Source: CAZKBP01 sp964551015 (lineage in GTDB: Bacteria; Bacteroidota; Bacteroidia; Cytophagales; Microscillaceae). From it: a stretch of DNA of 64,000 nt. The notes under the pieces were generated by a model. The model was given only the letters and a program-made list of their open reading frames with translations. It was not told the DNA's origin and did no database searches. The stretch is taken from the NCBI GenBank assembly GCA_964551015.1, contig CAZKBP010000002.1, forward strand, positions 186,001 to 250,000. Direction: 5' to 3'. Every line of letters begins with the position of its first letter. Position 1 is the first letter of the stretch. The position numbers and the translations under genes are program-made. Positions 42,671 to 51,613 of the stretch are shown piece by piece.

Positions 42671-44101
42671 CTATGGAGATAAATAAGTCTGCTCTAGAAG
42701 TACTCGTATGGGCTGAACCATCCGATCAATGTCGCCTGCTCCCGCGGTTAGCAGTATTTCTGGTTTTTGTTTTTTCAGATGTGCTAACAACTCTTCTTTG
42801 GAGCACTGCATCTTATCTTGAATACTGATTTGATCCCAAATAAGTTTCGATGAAACACCAGAAATCGGCTTTTCGCGAGCCGGATAAATATCTAATAAAA
42901 ATACCTGATCTGCCAAACTTAGGCTTTCTGCAAAACCTGAGGCAAAATCTCGGGTTCTTGTGTACAAATGTGGCTGAAAAATAATGCTAATCCTATGGTT
43001 GGGATAGAGAGCCCGAACCGAGTTTAGCAAAGCCTTCAGCTCCGCCGGGTGATGGGCATAATCGTCGATAAAAACAATTTGCTCATATTCAGCTCTGATT
43101 ATATATTCAAACCGGCGCCTTGCCCCTCCAAAAGAAGCCAAAGCTTCTTTAATCTTTGCAGGTTGGATGTTCAAACTTCTTGCCACGGCCATGGCCGCCA
43201 CTGCGTTTTCCACGTTGTGAAACCCTGGGGTTAGTAGCTTGACATCACGCATGAGGAAAGAGTCTGAACCAGCATAATCAAAACGAAAAGTGTTTTTTTC
43301 TATCCTGATATTGCTTGCTTTATGCTGAATATCTCCCTCGACCTGCCCTGCATATGTCTCAATCTCAAAAGATTCCTTCTGGAGATCATGCCATAAATCT
43401 AAACCTTTTTTTATAAAAAGTCTACCATTAGGCGGAATTTTTTTTGCAAATTCGTGATAAGCAGCTTTTACATGTTCTGCATGACCGTAAATATCTAAGT
43501 GGTCAGGATCAGTGGAAGTAATCACGACCGTGTTCGGACTAAGGTGCAAAAAAGATTTATCGTACTCGTCGGCTTCTACTACCAAGACAGGTTTTTGCCC
43601 TTCTACTTCTTGGATAATTAGATTAGATTCATAGCCCTGTAGAATCCCTCCCAAAAAAGCTACACAAGCTCGTCCTGATTGGTATAACAGGTGAGCAATC
43701 ATGGAAGAAGTGGTGGTTTTGCCGTGGGTTCCGGCCACGGCGACTGTGAAAAAATCTTGGCTGATTGCGCCTAGCACGGCGGCTCTTTTTAGCACTTGAA
43801 AGTGCCGCTCCGAAAAATATTTTAACTGCGGATGACTAATCGGGACAGCCGGGGTATAAATGATCAAAATCTTTGTAAGTGCTCCTGCTGAATCATCCCG
43901 AAATTTCAGCGGAATGGCCTCCACGTCGTCCACATAATTCACTTCTACCCCCTCTGCCTCGAGTTGTTGGGTCAAATGACTGGCTTGCCGGTCATAGCCC
44001 GCTACTTGACAGCCTTGACGAAGAAACCAACGCGCAAGGGCACTCATCCCGATACCACCAATACCGATTAAATACACTTTTTCAATTTGAGAGATCATCA
44101 T
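42671..44101 (-). CDS. murC: UDP-N-acetylmuramate-L-alanine ligase
   Basis: A 476-residue Mur ligase that adds L-Ala to UDP-MurNAc. N-terminal Rossmann IGIGGIGMSALARWF; ATP loop VAGTHGKTTTSSM near residue 120; DDYAHHPAE and FQPHLYTRT in the C-terminal part. It begins with two consecutive ATG codons. First gene of this leftward unit; murG, ftsW and other dcw genes are not adjacent, so the cluster is split here. Confidence 0.97.
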   Translation of the reverse strand: MMISQIEKVYLIGIGGIGMSALARWFLRQGCQVAGYDRQASHLTQQLEAEGVEVNYVDDVEAIPLKFRDDSAGALTKILIIYTPAVPISHPQLKYFSERHFQVLKRAAVLGAISQDFFTVAVAGTHGKTTTSSMIAHLLYQSGRACVAFLGGILQGYESNLIIQEVEGQKPVLVVEADEYDKSFLHLSPNTVVITSTDPDHLDIYGHAEHVKAAYHEFAKKIPPNGRLFIKKGLDLWHDLQKESFEIETYAGQVEGDIQHKASNIRIEKNTFRFDYAGSDSFLMRDVKLLTPGFHNVENAVAAMAVARSLNIQPAKIKEALASFGGARRRFEYIIRAEYEQIVFIDDYAHHPAELKALLNSVRALYPNHRISIIFQPHLYTRTRDFASGFAESLSLADQVFLLDIYPAREKPISGVSSKLIWDQISIQDKMQCSKEELLAHLKKQKPEILLTAGAGDIDRMVQPIRVLLEQTYLSP

Positions 44102-44321
44102 AAAAACGGGTTAGTCATGATATTATCTAAGTAAACAAAACATTATTGGGCTAGATTACTTAATCATTAGAGCAGTCAACTAATTTCTCCAAATATTATT
44201 TTAAAGTTAACTTTACAACTTTTCGTCTGAAATACCTGTGTTTCGTCGAAAAACGTTTGGATAAATGATATTATTTATATATATCTTGCCGAAACATTTT
44301 TTTTAACTAATCCCTACTGTA

Positions 44322-45089
44322 ATGGATTATTTCAACAAAAAAACAATCTCAACGCAAAACTATGAAATTATTATTCCCGATTTAAGCAATACTCCCGATC
44401 AGCACGAGGAGTGGGTAACGCTGGATTTTGGAGAAAGAAAAGAAAAAATCCGATTTCACAACTACAGCAAAATCTATGAAATCGAGGGTTTGTATGAAAA
44501 GCTTTTCCGAGATCAATTAAATTGCAACTCACCCCAAGTAATTAGCCAAATGCTGATTGAAGCAGTCAAAGCGGAAGACAAGACCTCGGATTACCTCAAA
44601 GTACTTGACTTTGGTGCAGGTAACGGAATGGTTGCCGAGGAACTACACCAAAATGGGGTAAAAACTATCGTGGGTGCAGACATTCTACCAGAGGCTAAAA
44701 TTGCAGCCTTGCGGGATCGTCCCAAGGTATATAAAGACTATTACGTAATGGACTTTAGCGAGCTAGAGGTAGAGGAGCAACGTCATTTGGAGAAATATAA
44801 TTTTAATGCACTCATCACGGTAGCGGCTCTTGGCTTTGGTGATATTCCTCCTCAGGCTTTGATAAACGCTTTTAATTTAGTGGAAAATGGCGGATGGGTA
44901 GCTTTCAACATTCGCGACAAATTCTTATCCAGTGATGATGATTCAGGCTTTCAAGAAGTAGTCTCTTGGATGTCAGATGAGCATCTGGAAATCAAAAAAA
45001 CCAAGACTTACCTTCACCGCTACTCTATGACCGGTGAAGAACTTACCTACAAAGCTTTTGTAGGAAAAAAGATCAAGGATGTCGATTAG
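44322..45089 (+). CDS. Class I SAM-dependent methyltransferase
   Basis: A 255-residue protein with motif I KVLDFGAGNGMVAEEL near residue 93, the acidic VGADILPEA, and a central NALITVAALGFGDIPPQAL followed by WVAFNIRDKFL. The first 80 residues form a strand-rich extension. Substrate unknown. Divergent from murC and closed by a strong terminator. Confidence 0.8.
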   Translation: MDYFNKKTISTQNYEIIIPDLSNTPDQHEEWVTLDFGERKEKIRFHNYSKIYEIEGLYEKLFRDQLNCNSPQVISQMLIEAVKAEDKTSDYLKVLDFGAGNGMVAEELHQNGVKTIVGADILPEAKIAALRDRPKVYKDYYVMDFSELEVEEQRHLEKYNFNALITVAALGFGDIPPQALINAFNLVENGGWVAFNIRDKFLSSDDDSGFQEVVSWMSDEHLEIKKTKTYLHRYSMTGEELTYKAFVGKKIKDVD

Positions 45090-45125
45090 TTTTAGTTTTT
45101 GGTCTTTACACAGTTTTGCGAGATT

Positions 45126-45158
45126 AGCGAGGGGCATTGCCTCTCGCTGTTTTTTTTT
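45126..45158 (+). terminator. Intrinsic terminator after the methyltransferase gene
   Basis: AGCGAGGGGCA pairs with TGCCTCTCGCT (one mismatch, inner pairs likely open) and is followed by nine T residues at 45150-45158. Confidence 0.85.
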
Positions 45159-45240
45159 CAGGAGCGTCCACTTCTTCATACCCAACCTTTTATGCGCTTT
45201 TCTTTTCTTTTTAGAAAGCACAATTCAATTATTTTTTGAA

Positions 45241-45363
45241 GAAGTTGTCTAAAGTTTGCCTTTGAGTTGCAAAATGCTTCTTTCGGAATCTGATTTTGCA
45301 AATTTTCTTAAGAACTCAAAATATGAATTTTTCGCTATCAAATCAACGCCTCTAGACAGCTTC
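45241..45363. mobile_element. MITE-like element, copy A (123 bp)
   Basis: Terminal inverted repeats GAAGTTGTCTAAAG (45241-45254) and CTCTAGACAGCTTC (45350-45363) match at 12 of 14 positions. The interior aligns with the element at 63755, e.g. TTTCGGAATCTGATTTT against TTTCGGAACCTGATTTC, and TTTTTCGCTATCAAA against TTTTTCGCTCTCAAA. No coding capacity and no obvious target duplication. It ends 19 bp before the EF-hand lipoprotein start. Confidence 0.6.
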
Positions 45364-45382
45364 AATCTAAAATTACTACACC

Positions 45383-45943
45383 ATGAAGACATTTGATTTC
45401 CTGAAAAGAAAATATACTTACATTTTCGCGTGTTTATTTTTAGCCGCCTGCCAAAGCAAACCTGAGAGCTACACTTATGAAGATTGGGATCAAAACCAAG
45501 ACGAACGAGTGGAAGCCGTAGAGTTTGAGCAAGCCCTCAAGGATCTTGGTTACTACCAAGAGTGGGATCTTAACGGGGACGGTAAAATCAAAACGCGTGA
45601 GTTTTATCAGGGTTTTTTTAAAGTCTGGGATGTTAATAACAACGGCAAACTGGATAAGGCCGAATGGGAAGTAGGTATCAAAACACTCAAAAAGGAGGAC
45701 AAAGACCTAGGTTTTGGCCGTTTTGAAGATATGGATCGCAACCGCGATGCAGAGCTTGTCCTAGAAGAATATCAAGAGGGCTTACTCAACACCAATTATT
45801 ATATGGCTTGGGATGCTGATCAGAATGATTATATAGATGAAACCGAGTTTTCAGATGCTTATTTCGTGATTTGGGATTCCGACGGAGATGGCCAGATAGA
45901 GAAGGCTGAGTACGAGGACTGGCACTACCAATCCAAGGAATAA
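45383..45943 (+). CDS. EF-hand lipoprotein
   Basis: A 186-residue lipoprotein: signal peptide with lipobox FLAAC near residue 22. The mature part is a string of EF-hand-type loops, including DLNGDGKIKTREF, DVNNNGKLDKAEW, DADQNDYIDETEF and DSDGDGQIEKAEY, plus two weaker ones (DQNQDERVEAVEF and MDRNRDAELVLEEY). It should bind calcium in the periplasm or at the surface. Its upstream region is occupied by MITE-like copy A, which may have altered its promoter. Confidence 0.85.
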   Translation: MKTFDFLKRKYTYIFACLFLAACQSKPESYTYEDWDQNQDERVEAVEFEQALKDLGYYQEWDLNGDGKIKTREFYQGFFKVWDVNNNGKLDKAEWEVGIKTLKKEDKDLGFGRFEDMDRNRDAELVLEEYQEGLLNTNYYMAWDADQNDYIDETEFSDAYFVIWDSDGDGQIEKAEYEDWHYQSKE

Positions 45944-46074
45944 AGCCTTAGCTCAGGTGAAGTGTGTTTCTCTTGAATCTTAACAGATCTCGACCTCTGC
46001 CAAACTGCCCAAGGTGTAATGGTCAGGCTACCCTAAAAGCCTCCTCTGCTTTAAATACAGGTTTTCTAGGGATG

Positions 46075-46467
46075 CTATTGATATTTCATTTCATCACACT
46101 CAAAACCATAACTGAGCAGGTCTGTATACTCGAGGTCAAACAGTTCGTCGTCATCTAGATGATCTTTGACCAGTCGAAGTTTATAAAGCTCTTGTTCTAG
46201 CTTATAAATTCTTCTGGCTCTCTGCCTGATTTCCTCGGCTTCTTGTTTGGAAAGCACTTCTGGGACAGATGTAGCTTCGCTTGAAGAAAGCCCTTGCACA
46301 CTTTCGTGAACTATATAGGCTCGTACTTTCCGTGTATCTCGTAGAAATTCCTGAAAACATTGATTATCTGCTTCCAGACGAGTCTGGAGCAGATGAATCT
46401 TGCGCTGAATGGCCTCTTTGATGGCTCTTCCCGTTTTTTTGAAGGTGATTTGCATATCTAAGAACAT
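46075..46467 (-). CDS. Hypothetical coiled-coil protein
   Basis: A 130-residue helical protein, starting MFLDMQITFKKTGRAI; a second ATG at 46455 is possible. It contains AIQRKIHLLQTRLEADNQCF, then KQEAEEIRQRARRIYKLEQEL, shown as two helices, and an acidic C-terminus DDDELFDLEYTDLLSYG. No membrane segment, no named family. Confidence 0.6.
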   Translation of the reverse strand: MFLDMQITFKKTGRAIKEAIQRKIHLLQTRLEADNQCFQEFLRDTRKVRAYIVHESVQGLSSSEATSVPEVLSKQEAEEIRQRARRIYKLEQELYKLRLVKDHLDDDELFDLEYTDLLSYGFECDEMKYQ

Positions 46468-46576
46468 TTAATACTAACCAAACACAATACGTAGTCTAAG
46501 CCTTTGTGAAGAAACATGGCTGATCTGACTCGCTGGCAAGCTGGCAATTACGTTCTCGGATACAACAGACATAAAA

Positions 46577-48049
46577 CTATCCATGCGACTCCAGCTGTTC
46601 TCTCCAAAGGGGCATGCTCATGCAGTGAGAGCCTCCTCTTGCTCTGGAAAGCTCAGCGGAGGGGAGCAAAATGAGTGTATCTTTGACCTGTTGTGGTTCT
46701 AATGTTCCCTGCTCGAATTGTTCAATTAAATCTTTGGCTGATATTACCTGAAAGCCGTTTTGACGAAAGGCGTCCGCCGTTTTGTTGTTACGGTCATAGC
46801 CAATCACGACTCCTTCTTGGATAGCTAAGACATTGCAAGAATCCGTCCATTGTTCTCTTAGCTCAAAAGGAAATTCACCGTTGCCGGAGTAAATAAATTT
46901 CGTTTCTTCCATACTTTGCAAGTCACTTTGACTAATATCATCCAAGAGGTCTTCTAGATAATCGAAGTAGGTTGGCTGTTCTTCGTGGCCTTTATGAAAT
47001 TGGATGATCTGAGGGCGATGATCTCTATCTCCTTCACGAAGAGGACTATCCTTGATAAAATCTCGGTGAGCAGAGGGTCTATAGAGTTTAGAGAGTGCCC
47101 CAAAAAGCACCCACATATTTCGTTTTACTTGGGTAAAAATGGTATCGATGTGCATGATATCACGCCGTTTCGGAATCTTTATGACCGTGACCTTACGCAC
47201 GACATTTCTATCAAATAATTCTCGTATAATTTTATTGACAGCCGTGTAGCTCGTACGCTCGCTTCGCCCAATCACGACATGGTTAGGACTTACAACCATA
47301 ATATCTCCTCCTTCTAGGGTGACATTATGATCTTCTTTTTCTACATCACTGAGAAAGAATTGGTGCTCGTCGTCTTGAATTTCAATAATTTTGTCTTGAT
47401 AATTTGCAAAATAGGGATGATTATAAAAAATATATTTCATAATCAAGGATTCTCGAAAGCGCACTAACTTCGCCGGACGATTCAGTAAGATATGATCATT
47501 GATTACGATCCCGATATCTCGGGTAAAAATAAAATTCGGCACCGGCGGGAAAATAATTTCTCCGTCTGGGGTAGCCCCAGAAATCAAGGTTCTGGCTAGT
47601 ACCTTGGGGGCGAGGGCGATCAACTCGTCTTGCACGTGATAAGGACTTCGCTCAATAGCGCACACAGATGAAACTAATTTGATCCGTAATTCTTTATCTT
47701 CTAAGATTTGGCTCAACAAAAACTGTGGATCAATGACTCGGTCAGACTGGAAATAAGCCGCTTCGTCTGGTTCGTAGAATGCTCTGGCATGGTCAGGATG
47801 GTCAATTTGGCTCAATTTGCCACGTACTTTATCCGGGTCTAGAAAAAACAAGAGAATTTTCACATAATAATCATACTCATCGCGACGCATGGTGTCTAAA
47901 TGAATAATATCTTCAAAGAGCCAATCTTGTGCTTTGGAGGGAATCACTTTGCCCAACCCTTGGTCAGGCGTGTGAATCATGAGTCTTCTTAGGCGGCCCA
48001 ACTCAGAGCTCACGTGAATCGTATAGTCATTGGCATTATGTGCTTGCAT
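46577..48049 (-). CDS. Arginine deiminase-family protein
   Basis: A 490-residue guanidino-group hydrolase of the arginine deiminase superfamily. Catalytic features are visible: the acidic NFIFTRDIGIVI, LEGGDIMVVSPNHVVIG, the histidine region IMHIDTIFTQV, and the nucleophile cysteine in ARGGSHCMSMP near the C-terminus. It should convert arginine to citrulline and ammonia. Downstream ADI-pathway genes (ornithine carbamoyltransferase, carbamate kinase) are absent. It is divergent from an arginine decarboxylase-type gene with 84 bp between them, so both arginine-consuming genes may share control. Confidence 0.85.
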   Translation of the reverse strand: MQAHNANDYTIHVSSELGRLRRLMIHTPDQGLGKVIPSKAQDWLFEDIIHLDTMRRDEYDYYVKILLFFLDPDKVRGKLSQIDHPDHARAFYEPDEAAYFQSDRVIDPQFLLSQILEDKELRIKLVSSVCAIERSPYHVQDELIALAPKVLARTLISGATPDGEIIFPPVPNFIFTRDIGIVINDHILLNRPAKLVRFRESLIMKYIFYNHPYFANYQDKIIEIQDDEHQFFLSDVEKEDHNVTLEGGDIMVVSPNHVVIGRSERTSYTAVNKIIRELFDRNVVRKVTVIKIPKRRDIMHIDTIFTQVKRNMWVLFGALSKLYRPSAHRDFIKDSPLREGDRDHRPQIIQFHKGHEEQPTYFDYLEDLLDDISQSDLQSMEETKFIYSGNGEFPFELREQWTDSCNVLAIQEGVVIGYDRNNKTADAFRQNGFQVISAKDLIEQFEQGTLEPQQVKDTLILLPSAELSRARGGSHCMSMPLWREQLESHG

Positions 48050-48063
48050 ATAAATAAATCAGT

Positions 48064-48094
48064 TTGATATTTAAAGCGATAAGAACTTACTTTG
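48064..48094 (+). promoter_or_regulatory. Promoter of the decarboxylase gene
   Basis: TTG (48064-48066), a 20-bp spacer and TTACTTTG (48087-48094; one mismatch to TAnnTTTG). A purine-rich AAAGGAG follows 18 bp before the ATG. Confidence 0.5.
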
Positions 48095-48133
48095 CACCCA
48101 AAATAGAAGGAAAGGAGATAGTAGACAAAATAA

Positions 48134-49522
48134 ATGAAAAATTATATAGATTTGATTGAGCAGACCTTTGATTTTCCTACCCCAGAATTTAAAGTTGAGA
48201 ATCATGTGCTGTTTTTTAATGAGGTGCCTCTGATGGAAATCATCCGTAGCTACGGAACTCCGCTCAAAATCACCTACCTACCCAAGATCAGCCAGCATAT
48301 TCAATATTCTAAAAAAATATTCAATCGAGCCATCGAGAAGGCTAATTATCCCGGTGAATATATTTTTTGCTATTGTACCAAATCCTCGCACTTTCGGTTT
48401 GTCTTGGAAGAAGCCCTCAAGAACGATGTACATATTGAAACTTCGTCTTCTTACGACATTCCCATTATTCGCAAATTATACGAATCCGGTAAATTTAGCA
48501 AAGACCGTTATATTATCTGCAATGGTTTTAAGCGACCTAAATATACCGAGTATATCTGCGAGCTATTGGAAGATGGGTTCAACTGTGTTCCGATCCTAGA
48601 TAATCTCAAGGAGATTGACAATTATCGGCATGTAAATCGGGAGAGAATTGATGTGGGCATCCGTATGGCCTCTGACGAAGAGCCTAACTTTGAGTTTTAT
48701 ACTTCCCGCCTCGGCGTGCGCTACTCAGATGTAGACCGCTTGTATCGCGAGCAGATTGCTCCTAATCCCAAGTTTCGGCTCACGATGCTGCACTTTTTCA
48801 TCAACACGGGCATCAAGGACAGTGCCTACTACTGGAGTGAACTGAGCCGCTTTATGTACAAATACTGCGAATTGCGCAAAGTCTGCCCAGATTTAGATAC
48901 GATTGATATTGGCGGTGGTTTTCCGATCAAAACCTCTCTTCAATTCGAGTTTGATTATGAATACATGGCCGAGCAAATCGTAGAGTATATCCAGTGGATT
49001 TGTCGCAAAAACCACGTGCCGGAGCCCAATATTGTTACTGAATTCGGGAGCTACACCGTGGGCGAAAGTGGAGCCACGATTTACTCTGTGATTGACCAAA
49101 AGCTCCAAAATGATAAAGAGCTATGGTACATGATCGATGGTTCTTTTATCACGCATCTACCAGATGTATGGGGGATGAACCAAAAATACATCATGCTGGC
49201 AATCAATCACTGGCAAAACCCTCATCATAAGGTCAATCTAGGTGGGCTTACTTGTGACTCAATGGACTATTACAACTCGGAGATGCATAGCTCGGAGGTG
49301 TTTTTGCCCACTTTCCGCGAAAGCGAGCAACTTTATATTGGCTTTTTCCACACGGGGGCTTATCAAGAATCCTTGGCAGGCTACGGCGGTTTGCAGCATT
49401 GTCTTATTCCAGCACCCAAGCATGTGATCATTGATCGGAAAGAAAATGGCGAAATTGTCAGCCATTTGTTTGCCGAAGAACAGGGGAGCGAATCGATGCT
49501 TCGTATTTTGGGCTACGAATGA
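48134..49522 (+). CDS. Arginine decarboxylase-type PLP fold III enzyme
   Basis: A 462-residue decarboxylase of the alanine-racemase-like fold. The PLP lysine lies in FCYCTKSSHF near residue 82, the phosphate-binding glycine run in DTIDIGGGFPI, and the C-terminal catalytic cysteine motif in GGLTCDSMDYY. The length and sequence fit the Bacteroidota biosynthetic arginine decarboxylase (arginine to agmatine, start of polyamine synthesis). A diaminopimelate or ornithine decarboxylase activity cannot be excluded from sequence alone. Confidence 0.85.
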   Translation: MKNYIDLIEQTFDFPTPEFKVENHVLFFNEVPLMEIIRSYGTPLKITYLPKISQHIQYSKKIFNRAIEKANYPGEYIFCYCTKSSHFRFVLEEALKNDVHIETSSSYDIPIIRKLYESGKFSKDRYIICNGFKRPKYTEYICELLEDGFNCVPILDNLKEIDNYRHVNRERIDVGIRMASDEEPNFEFYTSRLGVRYSDVDRLYREQIAPNPKFRLTMLHFFINTGIKDSAYYWSELSRFMYKYCELRKVCPDLDTIDIGGGFPIKTSLQFEFDYEYMAEQIVEYIQWICRKNHVPEPNIVTEFGSYTVGESGATIYSVIDQKLQNDKELWYMIDGSFITHLPDVWGMNQKYIMLAINHWQNPHHKVNLGGLTCDSMDYYNSEMHSSEVFLPTFRESEQLYIGFFHTGAYQESLAGYGGLQHCLIPAPKHVIIDRKENGEIVSHLFAEEQGSESMLRILGYE

Positions 49523-49683
49523 ATGGAGAAGCTTCGGCTTTTTTGTCAGGCATTTTATACGCTTTTTGCTACTTTAGCGTATTATATAAAGAAGTTTAAA
49601 AGAACAGGTGTATCTCCATTGAGCTTTGAGATAAACTTTGTGTAAAATAAAAAATAATAAATATACTCTTAATTCTGTTTCTT

Positions 49684-49854
49684 ATGAAGAAGTTAGCTAT
49701 TGTATCCGTGATTGCTATTCTGGGTCTATCTTCTTGTGCCAAGCGCTATACTTGTCCTACTTACCTCAAAAATGAAGACAAGCAAGAAGATGTCTGGGGA
49801 AAAAATAACCAAGAACTCAAGGAAGAAACCAAAGCCACGGATACGGACTGTTAA
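49684..49854 (+). CDS. 56-residue lipoprotein
   Basis: Starts MKKLAIVSVIAILGLSSC, a signal peptide with lipobox LSSC (Cys at residue 18), followed by AKRYTCPTYLKNEDKQED and a short charged tail ending in Cys. Three cysteines in the mature form. No family recognised. Small lipoproteins of this kind are common in Bacteroidota. Translation is otherwise supported by the clear signal sequence. Confidence 0.75.
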   Translation: MKKLAIVSVIAILGLSSCAKRYTCPTYLKNEDKQEDVWGKNNQELKEETKATDTDC

Positions 49855-49875
49855 GATTTCTAACCCTGACCCGAT

Positions 49876-49906
49876 AGCGGTCGTCTCTCTTCTGGGCCGC
49901 TTTTTT
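49876..49906 (+). terminator. Weak terminator after the small lipoprotein gene
   Basis: AGCGG/CCGCT arms (49876-49880 and 49897-49901) with a long loop, followed by TTTTTT. It overlaps the 3' end of the convergent gmhB. Confidence 0.4.
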
Positions 49907-50443
49907 CTATTTTCCTAAAATTTTCAGCGTAGCTTCGTACAGACTCTCGGCCACGAAATCTGCATGTTTCGTACTTATTTCCTGTTGCCCAAAGTGTGCC
50001 GATTGCTTGGGTAGCATAATCGTTTGAAGGTTCTGTTTCTTAGCAGCGACCATATCTCTTTCACTGTCACCGATCATCCAAGATTTTTGCGGATCAATTT
50101 GATATTTTGCAATAGCCTTTTCAATCATCAGAGAATCAGGCTTGCGCGTAAGGGACGCCGTATCAAAGTCAGGATGGTGAGGTGCGAAGTAATGATCATC
50201 AATCAAATTTCTACATTGCGCTTGTAAATAAGCATAGCACTTCAGCACATCCTCTCTGGTGTAGATGCCCTTGGCAATTCCCGATTGGTTGGTGATAATC
50301 ACCAATAAATAACCTGCCTCTTTAAGCATCTTCAGTGCCTCCGGGACACGATCTAATAGCTTAAAATCTTCTACCCGATAGGTATAATTGACGTTATCTT
50401 CGTTGAGTACGCCGTCACGGTCTAGGAAAATGCATTTGTTCAT
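49907..50443 (-). CDS. gmhB: HAD-IIIA phosphatase, GmhB-type
   Basis: A 178-residue D-glycero-D-manno-heptose 1,7-bisphosphate 7-phosphatase-type protein. HAD motifs: IFLDRDGVLNE (nucleophile Asp), IITNQSGIAKG (Thr), TRKPDSLMIEKA (Lys) and MIGDSERDMVAA. The zinc loop, Cys-x-His with a later Cys-x-Cys in most GmhB, reads YFAPHHPDFDTASLTRKP here, with no cysteine. The ADP-heptose pathway role is supported by gmhA 1.2 kb away, though another gene lies between. A histidinol-phosphatase-like activity is the main alternative. Confidence 0.8.
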   Translation of the reverse strand: MNKCIFLDRDGVLNEDNVNYTYRVEDFKLLDRVPEALKMLKEAGYLLVIITNQSGIAKGIYTREDVLKCYAYLQAQCRNLIDDHYFAPHHPDFDTASLTRKPDSLMIEKAIAKYQIDPQKSWMIGDSERDMVAAKKQNLQTIMLPKQSAHFGQQEISTKHADFVAESLYEATLKILGK

Positions 50444-50549
50444 ATAGATTACAGGTTACGAGGTTTGGATTGCAAATTTTGGGACTAGAGGCACTCCGCA
50501 TTGCTTTTAGCGCGTTTTTGCTGAAAGGTTTATCTTCAAAATCTAGCCA

Positions 50550-50610
50550 CGCAGAGAGCCACAGCGTAGCGCAGAGGTGCTTTTCACAATTAAAAAAGCT
50601 GCGACCTCTG
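50550..50610. repeat. CGCAGAG-type repeat and hairpin before the PD-(D/E)XK gene
   Basis: CGCAGAG occurs at 50550 and 50570 within a string of related short units. CAGAGGT (50572-50578) pairs with ACCTCTG (50604-50610), enclosing a GCTTTT/AAAAGC inner stem. This looks like a dispersed intergenic repeat fragment. A near-palindrome AGCTTTTAAAGCT lies just downstream. Confidence 0.5.
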
Positions 50611-50674
50611 ACCGAGCTTTTAAAGCTGTGTTTCGAGCTTTTTTATTATCTTTATCAAAAGGAAATAAAAAAAT

Positions 50675-51601
50675 ATGGCAAATGTAGAGCTAAATTTAGA
50701 TAATCGGGCGCAATTACTCAATCTAGTGAAAAGATTATCAGCAGATGAGCAGATGAGTTTCGTGCTGGATGTTTTACCTTTCATGAATGCAAATGATTTT
50801 TCGCCCTATATTCAAGAACAGCGGGATATTGAAGCCTTGTTGGCTCGTCAAGTCCATATTTCTCCGCAGGTTTTAAAAAAGCTAGATTTACTTGCTCGGT
50901 ATCTTATCCAAAAATACGAAACACAGGACTTTTCATCCTTTATCCAAAAAGCTATGACTAATCAAGAACTCATTCCCTTCGAGCGTTGGGAGGTACAAGA
51001 TATTGAGAATCAGTTTGGTATTACTCAAAAAAAGGAGCTAACCATCTTGGACAGTTGGCTTGGTCATCAAGAAGAAATTTTTCTAGAAAAAAGTCAAGAA
51101 ATTAAACGCTTACAATCTAGATTGGCCGAAGGTGTAAACTTTTGGAATGAAGAAGAACTGAAGGCACTCTTTATCTTTCCGCTTTTAGATTTGATTGATT
51201 ATCAAAATGTACCCCAGTACCGAGGCTATATGGAGCGTAAAATCCAAGCTGAAATAGCGGGTATCCGAGTCGGTGGTAAAGTCGATTTTTTAATCGCCAG
51301 TGGAAAACAAAAACCGCAACAACCCTATTTTTGTGTTCACGAATATAAGCGAGAAATTGGAGGCAGTTCCGATCCACTTGGCCAGTTGCTGATTACGATG
51401 TATACGGCACAGGCACTTAATCAGGATACTTCACCTGTTTACGGAGCCTATATTTTGGGAAGGAACTGGTTTTTCGTAGTACTCATTGAGCAAGCCTACG
51501 CCGTGAGTCTTGCCTACGACGCCACTAAGGATGACATTTTTGATATTTTTCGAGCTTTGCAAAAAGTAAAAATTTACATCAACCAGAGAACTCAGGCCTA
51601 A
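50675..51601 (+). CDS. PD-(D/E)XK nuclease-like protein
   Basis: A 308-residue soluble protein. The C-terminal part contains a restriction-type core: GGKVDFLIASGK (Asp), FCVHEYKREIGG (E-x-K) and a following GQLLITMYTAQAL helix with a conserved Gln. The N-terminal 150 residues are helical and charged (ANDFSPYIQEQRDIEALL and others). I know similar uncharacterised proteins in Bacteroidota, often in several copies. Its position between gmhB and gmhA in the opposite direction, together with a repeat fragment upstream, suggests insertion into the heptose locus. Confidence 0.65.
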   Translation: MANVELNLDNRAQLLNLVKRLSADEQMSFVLDVLPFMNANDFSPYIQEQRDIEALLARQVHISPQVLKKLDLLARYLIQKYETQDFSSFIQKAMTNQELIPFERWEVQDIENQFGITQKKELTILDSWLGHQEEIFLEKSQEIKRLQSRLAEGVNFWNEEELKALFIFPLLDLIDYQNVPQYRGYMERKIQAEIAGIRVGGKVDFLIASGKQKPQQPYFCVHEYKREIGGSSDPLGQLLITMYTAQALNQDTSPVYGAYILGRNWFFVVLIEQAYAVSLAYDATKDDIFDIFRALQKVKIYINQRTQA

Positions 51602-51613
51602 GTGGAAAGCGGT

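Noticed and set aside
45964..46158. GTG-started frame with a CPRCNG motif that looks like part of a zinc ribbon
   Set aside because: It overlaps the end of a better reverse-strand gene, has no recognised continuation, and the second half is only hydrophobic shadow sequence. At most a gene fragment.
50550..50610. Short repeated CGCAGAG units as a possible CRISPR array
   Set aside because: Units are too short and irregularly spaced, there are no spacers of constant length, and no cas genes are in the window.
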